Shown here: positions 29,554 through 39,765 of the stretch, one piece after another
How positions within the stretch are numbered: the first letter of the stretch is position 1
How the letters are laid out: each line of letters begins with the position of its first letter
Source of the DNA: Acidobacteriota bacterium
GTDB taxonomy: Bacteria > Acidobacteriota > Terriglobia > Terriglobales > Acidobacteriaceae
Reading direction: 5' to 3'
Assembly: GCA_028872955.1 (NCBI GenBank)
Contig: JAGWNX010000006.1
Coordinates: 19,568 to 83,567 of the forward strand
DNA length: 64,000 nucleotides
Translations under genes and position numbers: made by a program
The notes under the pieces: model-generated
Databases searched by the model: none
The model's input: only the letters and a program-made list of their open reading frames with translations
Told to the model about the DNA's origin: nothing

Positions 29554-31248
29554 TCAGTTGAAGATGGCACCGACGGTGACGTTGGTATTCGCAGGCTTGG
29601 TGCTGGTCGCTTGTGAGAAGGTCACTACGCAGTAGTTCGGCCCTGCTGCGGAGATCGTTGCAGGACTGAGCACATTGCCCAGCGCATCGCTTGGAACGCA
29701 GTTGTACGACCAGCCGCCGAAGTTGCTCCCGCTCGCCTTCAAGACGATCGAGGTGCCCAGCGGATAGGTTGCGACGCAGACCGAGCCGCCAGCGCCACCA
29801 CCCAGGCTCCAGCCGGGACCGCAGTGGAGAACATTGGCCGTGCCTGTGGCGGACGCTGCTGTAACCTGCCAGTCCGTCGTGTTGAGTCCCTCGTTATAGA
29901 CCGTCAGGGTTGATAAGAGCGCAAAGGCCTGGGACCCCTGGTAACACTGACCCGGTTGTGGCGGATTTGTAGGAGTCGGGCAGTTGAACGTGGCAGTAGC
30001 AGTTTGAATCGTGCCATCCGTCGGGTTGGTAACCTCAGCGATGATCGTCGCCGAACCCGCACCGTAAGCCGTCACAAGGCCAGCTGAGGCACTCGAGGAT
30101 CCACCGGAGTTGGTGTTCACCGGGAAGACACTCGGGCTCGAGGTCAACCAATTGACATTTGGCGAGTTGGTCACATCGCGCACAAAGGGCGCGGTCGAGA
30201 ACGTCCCAATGGCAAGGAACTGGCCCGTGTCCTGCAGATTGCCCACCGTGATGGAACTCGGAATGATCTGAAGCGAGAGCAGGGGTTCTGGTGCGGAGGT
30301 CTGCGACACGGTGACCGTAGCGGTGTTGGACACCACGCTATTGTCAGGATTCGTCAACTCGGCGGTAATCGTCGTGCTTCCAACGCTCACGCCCGTTACC
30401 AGGCCTGAGGCACTCACCGTTGCGATCGAAGGAACCGCAGACTTCCATGAGATCTGCGGCGAGCTGGTTACGTCAGACTGCAGGCCCGTGGTACCAGAAG
30501 TTCCCAATGCGATGAACTGCCCGGTTTGCCCCGAAGCAGAGAGCGACTGCGCGCCCGGCGTGATGGAGATTGCCGTGAACTGCTCCGTTGTGCCGCCCAG
30601 TACGGTAAACGTCGCCGTGCCAGTGACCACCGTGCCGCTCGTTGCATTGGTAAACAGCGCGCTAATGGTAGCCGTGCCCTGACCCACGGCAGTGGCAAAG
30701 CCGGTGGTGCCACCGATGGTGGCGATCTGTGTGCTGCTGCTGCTCCAGGCAACCTGGTTGGTCAGGTTGACGGTTGCGCCGCTCGAAGTGGTGCCAATCG
30801 CGAGGAACTGCGTGGTCTGGCTGGGCGACGCCACGGACTGCGCTCCAGGCACCACGGCCAGTGTGACGACGCTGCCGCTCACCGTGGAAGAGCCCGCGCC
30901 CGTCACGGTGATTGTGGATGTGCTGGACGTTGGCCCGTTGAACGCTGTGGCCGTAGCGGTGATGGTAGCCGTCCCGGCGCTTAGTGCGGTCACCACACCC
31001 AAGGAGCTGACTGTTGCCACTGCAGGCGCGCTGGAGGTCCAGGTGATGCCGCTCGTCAGTGTAGACGTCGACTGGTGCCCTTTGGCTCCGTACGTCGCAG
31101 TTACCGTCAGCGGCGCGGTCTGGCCAACGGCAAGTGCCTGCGAGGACGGGTTTACCTGAATGCCATCCAACCCGGAGCTGGAGCAGCCCGCCACAACCAG
31201 AGCCAGACCAACGAAGAGTGCCACCAGAATCTTGTATCGTGCGAGCAT
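29554..31248 (-). CDS. Lipoprotein with repeated bacterial Ig-like (BIG2) domains
   Basis: Lipobox LVVAGCSSS; repeats such as ITWTSSAPAVATVSSLGVVTALSAGTATITATA. Confidence 0.85.
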   Translation of the reverse strand: MLARYKILVALFVGLALVVAGCSSSGLDGIQVNPSSQALAVGQTAPLTVTATYGAKGHQSTSTLTSGITWTSSAPAVATVSSLGVVTALSAGTATITATATAFNGPTSSTSTITVTGAGSSTVSGSVVTLAVVPGAQSVASPSQTTQFLAIGTTSSGATVNLTNQVAWSSSSTQIATIGGTTGFATAVGQGTATISALFTNATSGTVVTGTATFTVLGGTTEQFTAISITPGAQSLSASGQTGQFIALGTSGTTGLQSDVTSSPQISWKSAVPSIATVSASGLVTGVSVGSTTITAELTNPDNSVVSNTATVTVSQTSAPEPLLSLQIIPSSITVGNLQDTGQFLAIGTFSTAPFVRDVTNSPNVNWLTSSPSVFPVNTNSGGSSSASAGLVTAYGAGSATIIAEVTNPTDGTIQTATATFNCPTPTNPPQPGQCYQGSQAFALLSTLTVYNEGLNTTDWQVTAASATGTANVLHCGPGWSLGGGAGGSVCVATYPLGTSIVLKASGSNFGGWSYNCVPSDALGNVLSPATISAAGPNYCVVTFSQATSTKPANTNVTVGAIFN

Positions 31249-31471
31249 GTGATCTCCTGTACAACCTGCGACGGAGCAAATACGGGGCATCGCGCAGCAT
31301 GAGGTACGCTGCGTACCCCTTTATTAGAGGAGAAGCTGCGGTCGATTCGAATACCACGAACTCGCCACGCGATGCGTCGTGGGTGGTACCCGGTCTCCCC
31401 GCCGGTACCCTCCTTCCGTTACCATCCTGAGAGTGGGTAGCACCACAATTGCCGCCCACCCGCAACGCACG

Positions 31472-32341
31472 CCTATGAGTAACGCACAGATTCTAGGCCT
31501 CATCGCCGGCAATGGCCGCTTCCCGTTCCTGCTGCTGGAGGCCGCACGCGCCCACGGCCTCACCGTCATCGTCGCCGCAATCCGCGAAGAGACCGATCCG
31601 GAGATGGACGCACGCGCCGCCGCAGACCCGGGCATCCGCGTGCACTGGCTCTCGCTGGGCGAGCTCTCGCGGCTCATCGAGACCTTTCAGCGCGAAGGAG
31701 TCACCCGGGCCACCATGGCCGGGCAGGTGAAGCACAAGCAGATCTTCTCCGCCATTCGGCCAGACTGGCGGCTGGCCAAGCTGTTGCTGAGTCTGCGCAC
31801 GCGCAACACAGACATGCTGCTCGGCGCGATCGCCAAGGTGCTGGCCGATGAAGGCATCGAGCTCATCTCCTCGACGCAGTATCTGGAGCCACTACTGGCC
31901 CCGGTCGGCGTGCTGACCCGACGCGCCCCGGACGACGACGAGACGCGCGACATCGAGTATGGACGCGCCGTGGCTCGGGCCATTGCAGGCTACGACCTGG
32001 GCCAGACCGTGGTGATCGCCGCGCAAGCCTGCGTTGCGGTGGAGGCGATGGAGGGCACGGATGCAACCATTGCCCGCGCTGGCGCACTGCTGGCCTCGCT
32101 GGAACCGCCCATTGAGGGCGACACGACCACCCTGCGCCGCGCCCTGACCGTCGTGAAGGTCGCCAAACCCAACCAGGATATGCGCTTCGATGTGCCCGTC
32201 ATCGGCACAGCCACCATCGACACCATGCGCCAGGCCGGCGCCACCTGCCTGGCCGTGGAGGCTGGCCGCACGCTGCTCTTTGATCAGCAAGCCATTCTCG
32301 CCGCAGCAGACGCCGCAGGCATCGCCATCGTCGCCAGCTAG
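31472..32341 (+). CDS. lpxI: UDP-2,3-diacylglucosamine pyrophosphatase LpxI family (DUF1009)
   Basis: LGLIAGNGRFPFLLLEAARAHG, GQVKHKQIF, KVAKPNQDMRFDVPVIGTATIDTM. Confidence 0.9.
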   Translation, partial: PMSNAQILGLIAGNGRFPFLLLEAARAHGLTVIVAAIREETDPEMDARAAADPGIRVHWLSLGELSRLIETFQREGVTRATMAGQVKHKQIFSAIRPDWRLAKLLLSLRTRNTDMLLGAIAKVLADEGIELISSTQYLEPLLAPVGVLTRRAPDDDETRDIEYGRAVARAIAGYDLGQTVVIAAQACVAVEAMEGTDATIARAGALLASLEPPIEGDTTTLRRALTVVKVAKPNQDMRFDVPVIGTATIDTMRQAGATCLAVEAGRTLLFDQQAILAAADAAGIAIVAS

Positions 32342-32487
32342 ACCGACGTGCCAACCACGCAGCAGAAGACGTATGATGAAGCCGCATAGCGTCCGGCCGA
32401 TCGTTCATCGAATCAACAGCGGCCGAGTCCATTGCAACGGCTGCTTCGTCCACTCTGCAGCACCACATCCACACTAAGGATTCCGAC

Positions 32488-33024
32488 ATGCGCACTGCCT
32501 TCCTACTCACCGCTGCTGCTCTGCTGCTCACGGCTGGCACCTTTGGCCTGCGTGCCAAGGCAGCTGACTCTCTCGCCGTGGGTGCCACCGCACCCAACTT
32601 CACGCTTCCCTCGCAGGACAACACACCCGTCAGCCTCTCAGAGTTCAAGGGCAAGTGGGTCGTCCTCTACTTCTACCCCAAGGACAAGACGACCGGCTGC
32701 ACGATTGAAGCCCACAACTTTCAGCGCGACCTGGACAAGTACACCGCGCTGAACGCCGCCGTACTCGGCGTCTCGCTGGATACTGCCGACAGCCACAAGA
32801 GCTTCTGCACGCAGGAGAGCCTGACCTTCAAGCTGCTGGCAGACCCCGACCACAAGGTGGTGGACCTCTACGGCGTGCCCGTGCGCGGCATGGGACCCGT
32901 CAAGTTCGCCAGCCGCCAGACCTACCTCATCTCGCCCGAGGGCAAGATCGTCAAGTTCTGGCCCGATGTGAAGGTAGACCACCACAGCGAAGAAGTGCTG
33001 GCCGAGATTGCAGCCCACAAGTAA
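32488..33024 (+). CDS. Exported peroxiredoxin (AhpC/TSA, Bcp-like)
   Basis: Signal peptide; VLYFYPKDKTTGCTIEAHNFQRDL. Confidence 0.92.
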   Translation: MRTAFLLTAAALLLTAGTFGLRAKAADSLAVGATAPNFTLPSQDNTPVSLSEFKGKWVVLYFYPKDKTTGCTIEAHNFQRDLDKYTALNAAVLGVSLDTADSHKSFCTQESLTFKLLADPDHKVVDLYGVPVRGMGPVKFASRQTYLISPEGKIVKFWPDVKVDHHSEEVLAEIAAHK

Positions 33025-33071
33025 GCCTCACTCCCCGGCAGCACCCTGCACCAACGCAAAACGTACCGACG

Positions 33072-33112
33072 CAAAAATGCCCGGCACTCCATAACGGAGC
33101 CCGGGCATTTTT
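33072..33112. terminator. Bidirectional terminator between convergent genes
   Basis: AAAATGCCCGG ... CCCGGGCATTTTTG inverted repeat. Confidence 0.8.
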
Positions 33113-33130
33113 GCTTGCCTAGGTTACGGT

Positions 33131-33925
33131 TTACTTCGCAGCGGCCTTCTTCGCCGGTGCCTTCTTTGCCGGGGCCTTCTTTGCAGGGGCCTTCTTCGCC
33201 GGTGCCTTCTTTGCAGGAGCCTTCTTCGCCGGCGCCTTCTTTGCAGGAGCCTTCTTCGCGGCTGCCTTCTTCGCAGGGGCCTTCTTCGCTGCTACTTTCT
33301 TAGTTGCCAAGGTATTACCTCTCTTCGTTGATTTTTTACTGCTCGCAGTGCCCTTCTTGCTGGCTGCCTTTTTCGAGGCAACCGCACCGCCGCGCTGAGC
33401 ACTGGCTTTCTTCGCGGCAGACTTCAATGTCTTGACGGCGGCCTTCTTGGCCACCTTCTTTGCAGCCTTGGCAGGCTTGGCAGCAGCCTTTTTCGCTACC
33501 GGCTTGCTCGCCTTCTTGCCAGCCTTGGCAGGTGCCTTCTTGGCAGCGACCTTCTTCGCTGCAGGCTTGCGGGCTGCAGGCTTCTTCGCCGCGGGCTTCT
33601 TCTTGGCCGCGGGCTTGGTGGCCTTGGCGGCCACGACAACTGCAGGAGCTTCGACTACCGGCACCGCAGTCTCTTCCGTCACCGGCGTAAAGTTGTCCGC
33701 CGGGGTCTCCGTAATCACTAGGATCGTCTCGCTGATCTCTTCCGTCACCACGTCGTCCTCGTCTTCTTCCACAATGTCGTCGTCATCGGAGGTCATCGTC
33801 AACTCCTCTTCGTCGTCCTCGTCGTCGTCGAAGTGGTGCGTCAGATCATCCTCAGCGTCGTGCGCAGCGTCATGATCCTCGTATCCAGCCGCTGCATACA
33901 ACTTGCTCGACTCATCGAAGTTCAT
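33131..33925 (-). CDS. Histone H1-like protein: acidic N-terminus plus KKAPA-repeat C-terminus
   Basis: DDDEDDEEELTMTSDDDDIVEEDEDD followed by long (KKAPA/KKAAA)n tail. Start at MNFDESSK. Confidence 0.8.
   Translation of the reverse strand: MNFDESSKLYAAAGYEDHDAAHDAEDDLTHHFDDDEDDEEELTMTSDDDDIVEEDEDDVVTEEISETILVITETPADNFTPVTEETAVPVVEAPAVVVAAKATKPAAKKKPAAKKPAARKPAAKKVAAKKAPAKAGKKASKPVAKKAAAKPAKAAKKVAKKAAVKTLKSAAKKASAQRGGAVASKKAASKKGTASSKKSTKRGNTLATKKVAAKKAPAKKAAAKKAPAKKAPAKKAPAKKAPAKKAPAKKAPAKKAPAKKAAAK
33138..33298. repeat. 15-bp coding tandem repeat (KKAPA units)
   Basis: Repeated gccttctttgc(c/a)gg(g/a/t) units on the + strand. Confidence 0.9.
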
Positions 33926-34146
33926 CTTGCCATCCTCGTGCTGCTGGCCCTGCGTCTCTGTCCTGTCGTGCACCGCTCAAGCACAGCGCTCTTGCGTTGC
34001 GGACGAATTCTAGCAATAGAGTGCATCGCTTCGCTAGCGATAGCAAGCAATCTTTTTGGGCCGGTAGCTCTTCGTGTAGCGCAGTCATCCAAGCCAGCAC
34101 CGCAGACACCCGCAACACGCCGTGCGCGCACTGCGCCACACCACGC

Positions 34147-36036
34147 TTAGTGAGCGACGCTATGCTTCTTCCTGCTGCTCGTGCTGCTCTTGCCTGAGCC
34201 TGCGCTGTGCGCATGCGCTGCAGCTTTGCCGCTGCCAGCTTTCGCGCTCGACTTGCCGCTCGCCTTGCCGCTCGACTTGCCGCTGGCTGCGCTGCCACCG
34301 TGCTTGCTGCCCACGGCAGCCGCATGCCTGCCACCGCGCGAGGCAACGCTCGTACCCGCATCGGCACCATGCGCGCGGCGGTTGCGCACATGCGTCATGG
34401 GAGCCAGTCGCACCGGTGCCGCAACCGTCAGGCTCTGCCCGGGCTTTACTTTGCTGGAACGCAGATGGTTCCAGCTGCGCAGTTGCTCCACCGTCACGTT
34501 GAAGCGATCTGCCACCGTAACCAGCGTGTCGCTACGACGCACCGTGTAGTGCTGCGTGCGCACCGGGGCAGCCAGCGCGGGCGCGACAGGAATCACCAGT
34601 TCATCTCCCGCGGCGACCACGGCACCCTCGCCCAGCTGGTTGACCTCCGCCACCTCAGCCGGTCGCACACGCAGTGCCGTTGCAATCTCTTCCAGCGTCT
34701 CGCCCGGCTTCACCACGTGGAACCGCCACGTCGCGCGCTTCTCCTCTGGAATCGACTTGATGCGCTCTTCGTAGGCCTCGCGCGTACCCACCGGCAGATG
34801 CAGATCAAACGGAAGATCGGACGGAGTCGCCATGCGCAGCAGACTCGGATTCAGCCCCACGATCTCAGCCAGCGACGCACCCGTCACATCCGCCACCAGG
34901 CGCAGATCCACCGCGTAGTCCACCGTGACCGTATCGGACTCCACTGGCGGGTCCGGCACAATCCGGTCCAGCCCGTACTGCGTCGGATTCTTCGCCATGA
35001 TGATGGCCGCAATAATGCCCGGCACGTAGTTCTTCGTCTCCGCGGGCAACATGTTGCGACGGTACAACTCCCAGAAGTCTGCATAGCCGGTCTTCATCAC
35101 GGCGCGCTGCACATACCCCGGCCCCCAGTTGTACGCCGCCATCGCCAGATACCAGTCACCAAACTGCAGGTACAGCGACTTCATATAGCGCGCATAGGCC
35201 TTCGAGCTCTTCTCCGGATCAAACCGCTCATCAAACCAGCCATTGCGCTGCAGGCCATACGCGCCCGTAGGCATAAACTGCCACATGCCGCCCGCGCCAG
35301 ACCGCGCATTGAGCGCCTGCGGCTGAAAGCCCGACTCTGCCACGGCCAGGTACATCAGATCCTGCGGCACGCCAGCCTCGCGCAGGTTCTTGGAGATCAT
35401 GTCCTTGTACCGGCCGGCACGCTCCAGCGAGCGCAGCAGGTGCGCGTGCCCGCCGGGCGAGTTGGTGAAGTAGCTGATAAAGCCGGCCACATAATCATTC
35501 ACCACCAGCGGAAAGTCCGACTGCGTCGTCTTCAGCTCTGCCGCCAGCTGTGCCGTCAGCGCGCCGTTCGCAGGGAACGTCACCTCGTCGGCGGCATCCA
35601 GCGGCGCAGCCTCCAGCGTGGGCGAGAAGCCATTGCCCTGCTTCAGGGCAGACATCTCCAGCGAGTTCACCGCATCCAGCAGATGCTCAAACTCATCCGC
35701 CAGCTGCGGATCGTGCTTCAGATCCATGCCGCTGGTCAGCATGCCATCGACCGCCGCATCAAAGTCCATGCGCGCCGCGTCCAGGTGGCCATTGCGATAG
35801 TTCTCCACGCCGCTGTGATAGGCGCGCTCCGCACGCTGGATCACTTGCTCCACGCGCGCCGCATGCTCCGCAAACGCTGCGCGGTCCTGGCCCTCCGTTG
35901 CGGCTTGCTGGCTGCCTGGCAACGCTGGTGCCGTCGCCTGCGCGGCAACCTTGCCCGGAGCAGCGGCTCTCTGCTGAGGACACCCCACCAACAGCAGCAA
36001 CGGCACACATCCCAAGACCGCCGCCCACCGCTGCAT
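34147..36036 (-). CDS. mltD: Membrane-bound lytic murein transglycosylase D (SLT plus LysM) with Ser/Gly/Lys-rich tail
   Basis: Lipobox LLLLVGCPQ; SLT domain YLAVAESGFQPQALNARSGAGGMWQFMPTGAYGLQRN; LysM repeats FHVVKPGETLEEIATALRV, HYTVRRSDTLVTVADRFNV. Confidence 0.93.
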   Translation of the reverse strand: MQRWAAVLGCVPLLLLVGCPQQRAAAPGKVAAQATAPALPGSQQAATEGQDRAAFAEHAARVEQVIQRAERAYHSGVENYRNGHLDAARMDFDAAVDGMLTSGMDLKHDPQLADEFEHLLDAVNSLEMSALKQGNGFSPTLEAAPLDAADEVTFPANGALTAQLAAELKTTQSDFPLVVNDYVAGFISYFTNSPGGHAHLLRSLERAGRYKDMISKNLREAGVPQDLMYLAVAESGFQPQALNARSGAGGMWQFMPTGAYGLQRNGWFDERFDPEKSSKAYARYMKSLYLQFGDWYLAMAAYNWGPGYVQRAVMKTGYADFWELYRRNMLPAETKNYVPGIIAAIIMAKNPTQYGLDRIVPDPPVESDTVTVDYAVDLRLVADVTGASLAEIVGLNPSLLRMATPSDLPFDLHLPVGTREAYEERIKSIPEEKRATWRFHVVKPGETLEEIATALRVRPAEVAEVNQLGEGAVVAAGDELVIPVAPALAAPVRTQHYTVRRSDTLVTVADRFNVTVEQLRSWNHLRSSKVKPGQSLTVAAPVRLAPMTHVRNRRAHGADAGTSVASRGGRHAAAVGSKHGGSAASGKSSGKASGKSSAKAGSGKAAAHAHSAGSGKSSTSSRKKHSVAH

Positions 36037-36200
36037 CTGCTTCCTCAAACCCACACCGCTCCCTGGACTTCTTCTTCATTGTAAGCGTGACACACCGCTT
36101 CGCTCCACGGCTGTACCTGCTCCCTACCGTGGCCGCCGCGCAGGCTCCGGCACCTTGCCCGCGGTGTTAAGATAGATATCTGAGGCTCTTCACCAGCACA

Positions 36201-38003
36201 ATGGATCCATCTCACATTCGCAACTTCGCGATCATCGCGCATATCGATCACGGCAAGTCCACGCTCTCTGACCGTTTGCTGGAGCTGACCGGCTCACTCA
36301 CCTCGCGCGAGATGCAGGCGCAGGTGCTCGACGCCATGGACCTGGAGCGCGAGCGCGGCATTACGATCAAAGCACACACCGTGCGCATGATGTACCAGGC
36401 AGCCGATGGCGAGACCTACCAGCTCAACCTCATCGACACGCCCGGCCACGTCGACTTCTCCTACGAAGTCTCCCGTTCGCTCGCCTCCTGCGAAGGCGCG
36501 CTGCTCGTGGTCGACGCCTCGCAAGGCGTCGAGGCCCAGACGCTGGCCAATGCCTACCTGGCCATCTCTAACGGTCTGGAGATCATCCCCATCATCAACA
36601 AGATCGATCTGCCCTCGGCGGACATCGACCGCACCAAGGAGATGATCGAGAAGTCCGTTGGCCTGCCCGCAAGCGACGCCATCGCGGTCTCGGCCAAGAC
36701 CGGTCTCAACGTTGCGCAGATTCTTGAGGCCGTCGTCACGCTCCTTCCGCCTCCACAGGGCAACCCGGATGCGCCCCTGCAGGCACTCATCTTCGACTCC
36801 TGGTTTGACCCCTACAAGGGCGTGATCGTCCTCGCGCGCATCATCAACGGTCGCCTGCGCAAGGGCCAACGCATCAAGGTCATGTCGAACGGAAAGATCT
36901 TCGACGTCGTCTCGATGGGCGTCATGACGCCGAAGCCGGTCGAACTCGCCGAACTGACCGCCGGCGAAGTCGGCTTCTTTGTCGCCACCATCAAGAACGT
37001 CTCCGACACCAAGGTGGGGGACACCATCACCTCCGTCGATGAGCCCTGCGACTCGCCGCTGCCCGGCTTTGAAGACATCAAGTCCATGGTCTTTGCAGGC
37101 CTCTACACCGTCGACTCGCACGAGCACGCCATGCTGCGCGACGCACTGGAAAAGCTGCGCCTCAACGATGCCAGCTTCTCCTTCGAGCCAGAGTCCTCTG
37201 CTGCGCTGGGCTTCGGCTTCCGTTGCGGCTTTCTCGGACTGTTACATTTGGAGATCATCCAGGAGCGCCTGGAGCGCGAGTACAACCTCGACCTCATCAC
37301 CACAGCGCCCGGTGTCCGTTACAAAATCACCCTCACCGATGGATCTGTAACCGAAGTCGATAATCCCTCCCGCTGGCCAGACCCATCGGAGATCGAAAGC
37401 ATCGAAGAGCCGGTCATCACGGCCAAGATTCTGACCAACGAAGAGTACGTCGGCGGCATCTTGAAGTTGGTCGAGGACAAACGCGGTCGCCAGCAGAACT
37501 TCGAATACGTCTCCGAGACACGCGTCCTGCTGACCTACGAGCTGCCACTCAACGAGATCGTGCTCGACTTCTACGACAAGCTCAAGTCGGTCTCGCGCGG
37601 TTACGCATCCCTGGACTACCACCTGGCCGGCACCTGGGTCTCGCCCATGGTCAAGATGGACATCCTCGTCTCCGGCGAGCCAGTGGACGCACTCTCGATC
37701 ATCGTGCACCGCGACTTCGCCTACGATCGGGGCAAAGCCCTGGTGGCCAAGATGCGCGAACTGATTCCGCGGCAGATGTTCGAGGTCGCCATTCAGGCCG
37801 CCATCGGCTCCAAGATCATCGCCCGCGAGACCGTCTCCGCCATCCGCAAAAATGTCATCGCCAAGTGCTACGGCGGCGATATCTCGCGTAAGCGCAAGCT
37901 GCTGGAAAAGCAGAAGGAAGGCAAGAAGCGCATGAAGCGCATCGGCAAAGTGGACATTCCACAGGAAGCGTTCCTGGCCGTGCTCAAGGTGGGCGAGGAG
38001 TAG
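36201..38003 (+). CDS. lepA: Elongation factor 4 (LepA)
   Basis: [70 protein letters not shown]. Confidence 0.98.
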   Translation: MDPSHIRNFAIIAHIDHGKSTLSDRLLELTGSLTSREMQAQVLDAMDLERERGITIKAHTVRMMYQAADGETYQLNLIDTPGHVDFSYEVSRSLASCEGALLVVDASQGVEAQTLANAYLAISNGLEIIPIINKIDLPSADIDRTKEMIEKSVGLPASDAIAVSAKTGLNVAQILEAVVTLLPPPQGNPDAPLQALIFDSWFDPYKGVIVLARIINGRLRKGQRIKVMSNGKIFDVVSMGVMTPKPVELAELTAGEVGFFVATIKNVSDTKVGDTITSVDEPCDSPLPGFEDIKSMVFAGLYTVDSHEHAMLRDALEKLRLNDASFSFEPESSAALGFGFRCGFLGLLHLEIIQERLEREYNLDLITTAPGVRYKITLTDGSVTEVDNPSRWPDPSEIESIEEPVITAKILTNEEYVGGILKLVEDKRGRQQNFEYVSETRVLLTYELPLNEIVLDFYDKLKSVSRGYASLDYHLAGTWVSPMVKMDILVSGEPVDALSIIVHRDFAYDRGKALVAKMRELIPRQMFEVAIQAAIGSKIIARETVSAIRKNVIAKCYGGDISRKRKLLEKQKEGKKRMKRIGKVDIPQEAFLAVLKVGEE

Positions 38004-38276
38004 CTGACCTGCAGACATCCCCGCCGCATATGTAACTCAGGAGTAATCACAATCTGTGGAAAGCCCGGAAATCCGCGGGCTTTGCGCGGCTGGCTGGGCA
38101 CGGCTGCCCGGCTGGCTGCGGCGCCGCAGGCTATGTTGCACAGGATAAACACCTTAGCCTTGTAGCCAGTGCCCCACTGCGGGGGCCTTGCAACCAGAGC
38201 ACCCGCCGGAGCGTCAAGCGGCAAGGGCGCGGCAATCCACACTTTTTTCCACAGACATCTCTGGTTAGCCACAGCA

Positions 38277-38323
38277 AAAAGCCCGCCAGCAAAGGCTAAG
38301 ATTCAGCCTCTGCTGACGGGCAA
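38277..38323 (-). terminator. Rho-independent terminator of the ompH-like gene
   Basis: GCCCGTCAGCAGAGGCTGAATCTTAGCCTTTGCTGGCGGGCTTTTTG on the minus strand. Confidence 0.85.
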
Positions 38324-38374
38324 TACTTAGGGCACTTGAGCAAACCAGCGGAGCCAGCCTGCCTGGGCCTGCGT

Positions 38375-39043
38375 TTACTTGGTGGCTGCCGGGCGGCTGG
38401 CCGAGGCAGGACGCGGACGGCTGGCCGAGGGTGCGGAAGGTGCCGACGGAGCCGGTGCCGCAACTCCCGAGCTGGCGTTGTATGCCTCCACGACAGCCTG
38501 GGTAACGTCCGTGTTCGGCAGCGCCCACATCACGGCGCTCTGCTGGTTGCTCACATCCAGCAGCAGCGTGTAGCCGTGCTGCGCGACGTAGTTCTTCAGG
38601 GTTACGCTAACCTTCTGAGCCAGCTTGGCATAGGCATCCTGCAGATCGCTGTTGTAGGCGGTCTGCGCATCCTCGGCGTCGCGGTTCAGCTGCTTCTCTT
38701 TGGTGTCGATGGTCTTCAGGCGCGAAGCACGCTCCTCATCACTCATCGTCGCCGGAGCACTCTGCAGCTGCTTCTTGAGCGAGTCCACCTCTTGCGACAG
38801 GCTGTCGATCTCTGCCTTCTTCGGCTCGTACTTCCTCTGCACGTCCTGAACGTTGCGCTGGCCCTCGTTGGTGGCAAACACAGCCTGTTCAAAGGCGATC
38901 AGAGCAATCTTTGCCGGAATGGCCTCTGGCTGGACGGGTACGGCCTGAGCGGCGGGGGCCGGAGCAGCTGCGGTCTGGGCGATGCCAGCCGAGGTCATCA
39001 GGCCAGCGCCAAGTGCGGAGAGAACTACCAAGGTGCGCTTCAT
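38375..39043 (-). CDS. OmpH/Skp-family periplasmic chaperone-like protein
   Basis: Signal peptide, coiled coil KIALIAFEQAVFATNEGQRNVQDVQRKYEPKKAEID, LLDVSNQQSAVMW. Confidence 0.85.
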   Translation of the reverse strand: MKRTLVVLSALGAGLMTSAGIAQTAAAPAPAAQAVPVQPEAIPAKIALIAFEQAVFATNEGQRNVQDVQRKYEPKKAEIDSLSQEVDSLKKQLQSAPATMSDEERASRLKTIDTKEKQLNRDAEDAQTAYNSDLQDAYAKLAQKVSVTLKNYVAQHGYTLLLDVSNQQSAVMWALPNTDVTQAVVEAYNASSGVAAPAPSAPSAPSASRPRPASASRPAATK

Positions 39044-39120
39044 AAACGTCTGTCTTGCTCCTTCACCATAACTACAATGTCGTCCGCAGCCGCAGCTGCG
39101 GGGTCACCCTTCAGAACCTG

Positions 39121-39765
39121 CTACTTGGAGGCTGCTGGCTTGGCCGGGGCCGATGCAGCAGGTGCCTCCAGCGGCGCTACGCCCGAGACCTTGTTATAGG
39201 CCTCCAGCACAGCCTGGGAGATATCCGTGCCGGGCGTCATCCACATCACGCTCAACCCGGCCTGCTGGCCCGTATTGTTCAGCAGCAGCGTATAGCCATT
39301 CTGCTTCACATAGTCCAGCACCACCGGACCCATCTTCTGCGCGATCTTACCGATCGCATCCTGCATCTCTTTACGGTACGACTGCTCGGCTTCAGCAGCG
39401 GCCTGGGAGAGCGCCCGCTCCTTGGCGTCGATCGTCTTCTGCCGCGCACTCTTCTCCGCGGCCGTCGTGGTCGCCGGAGCAGCCTGCAGGTCCTTCTTCA
39501 GCTTGTCGATCTCGGCCAGCTGCGCGTCCAGATCCTTCTTCTTCGGCTCGAACTTGGTCTGCAGATCCTTCAGCGCGTGCTGTCCCTCGTTGGTCTCTGC
39601 CACAACTTCTTCAAACTCGATCAGAGCCACCTTCGAAGGCGTCATGGCAACCGCCGGAGCAGCCGCAGCTGCAGGGGCCGACGTCGCCGTCTGTGCTGCA
39701 CACGTTACCACCATCAAGCCTGCGCCCAGCGCAGCCCACATTACATTCTTGGTCTTCATGCGATC
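39121..39765 (-). CDS. OmpH/Skp-family periplasmic chaperone-like protein (tandem paralogue)
   Basis: KVALIEFEEVVAETNEGQHALKDLQTKFEPKKKDLDAQLAEIDKLKKDLQ; clear paralogue of 38375-39043. Confidence 0.85.
   Translation of the reverse strand, partial: DRMKTKNVMWAALGAGLMVVTCAAQTATSAPAAAAAPAVAMTPSKVALIEFEEVVAETNEGQHALKDLQTKFEPKKKDLDAQLAEIDKLKKDLQAAPATTTAAEKSARQKTIDAKERALSQAAAEAEQSYRKEMQDAIGKIAQKMGPVVLDYVKQNGYTLLLNNTGQQAGLSVMWMTPGTDISQAVLEAYNKVSGVAPLEAPAASAPAKPAASK

Noticed and set aside
33131-33300. Short regular repeats suggestive of a CRISPR array
   Set aside because: 15-bp in-frame coding repeats (KKAPA) without spacers.
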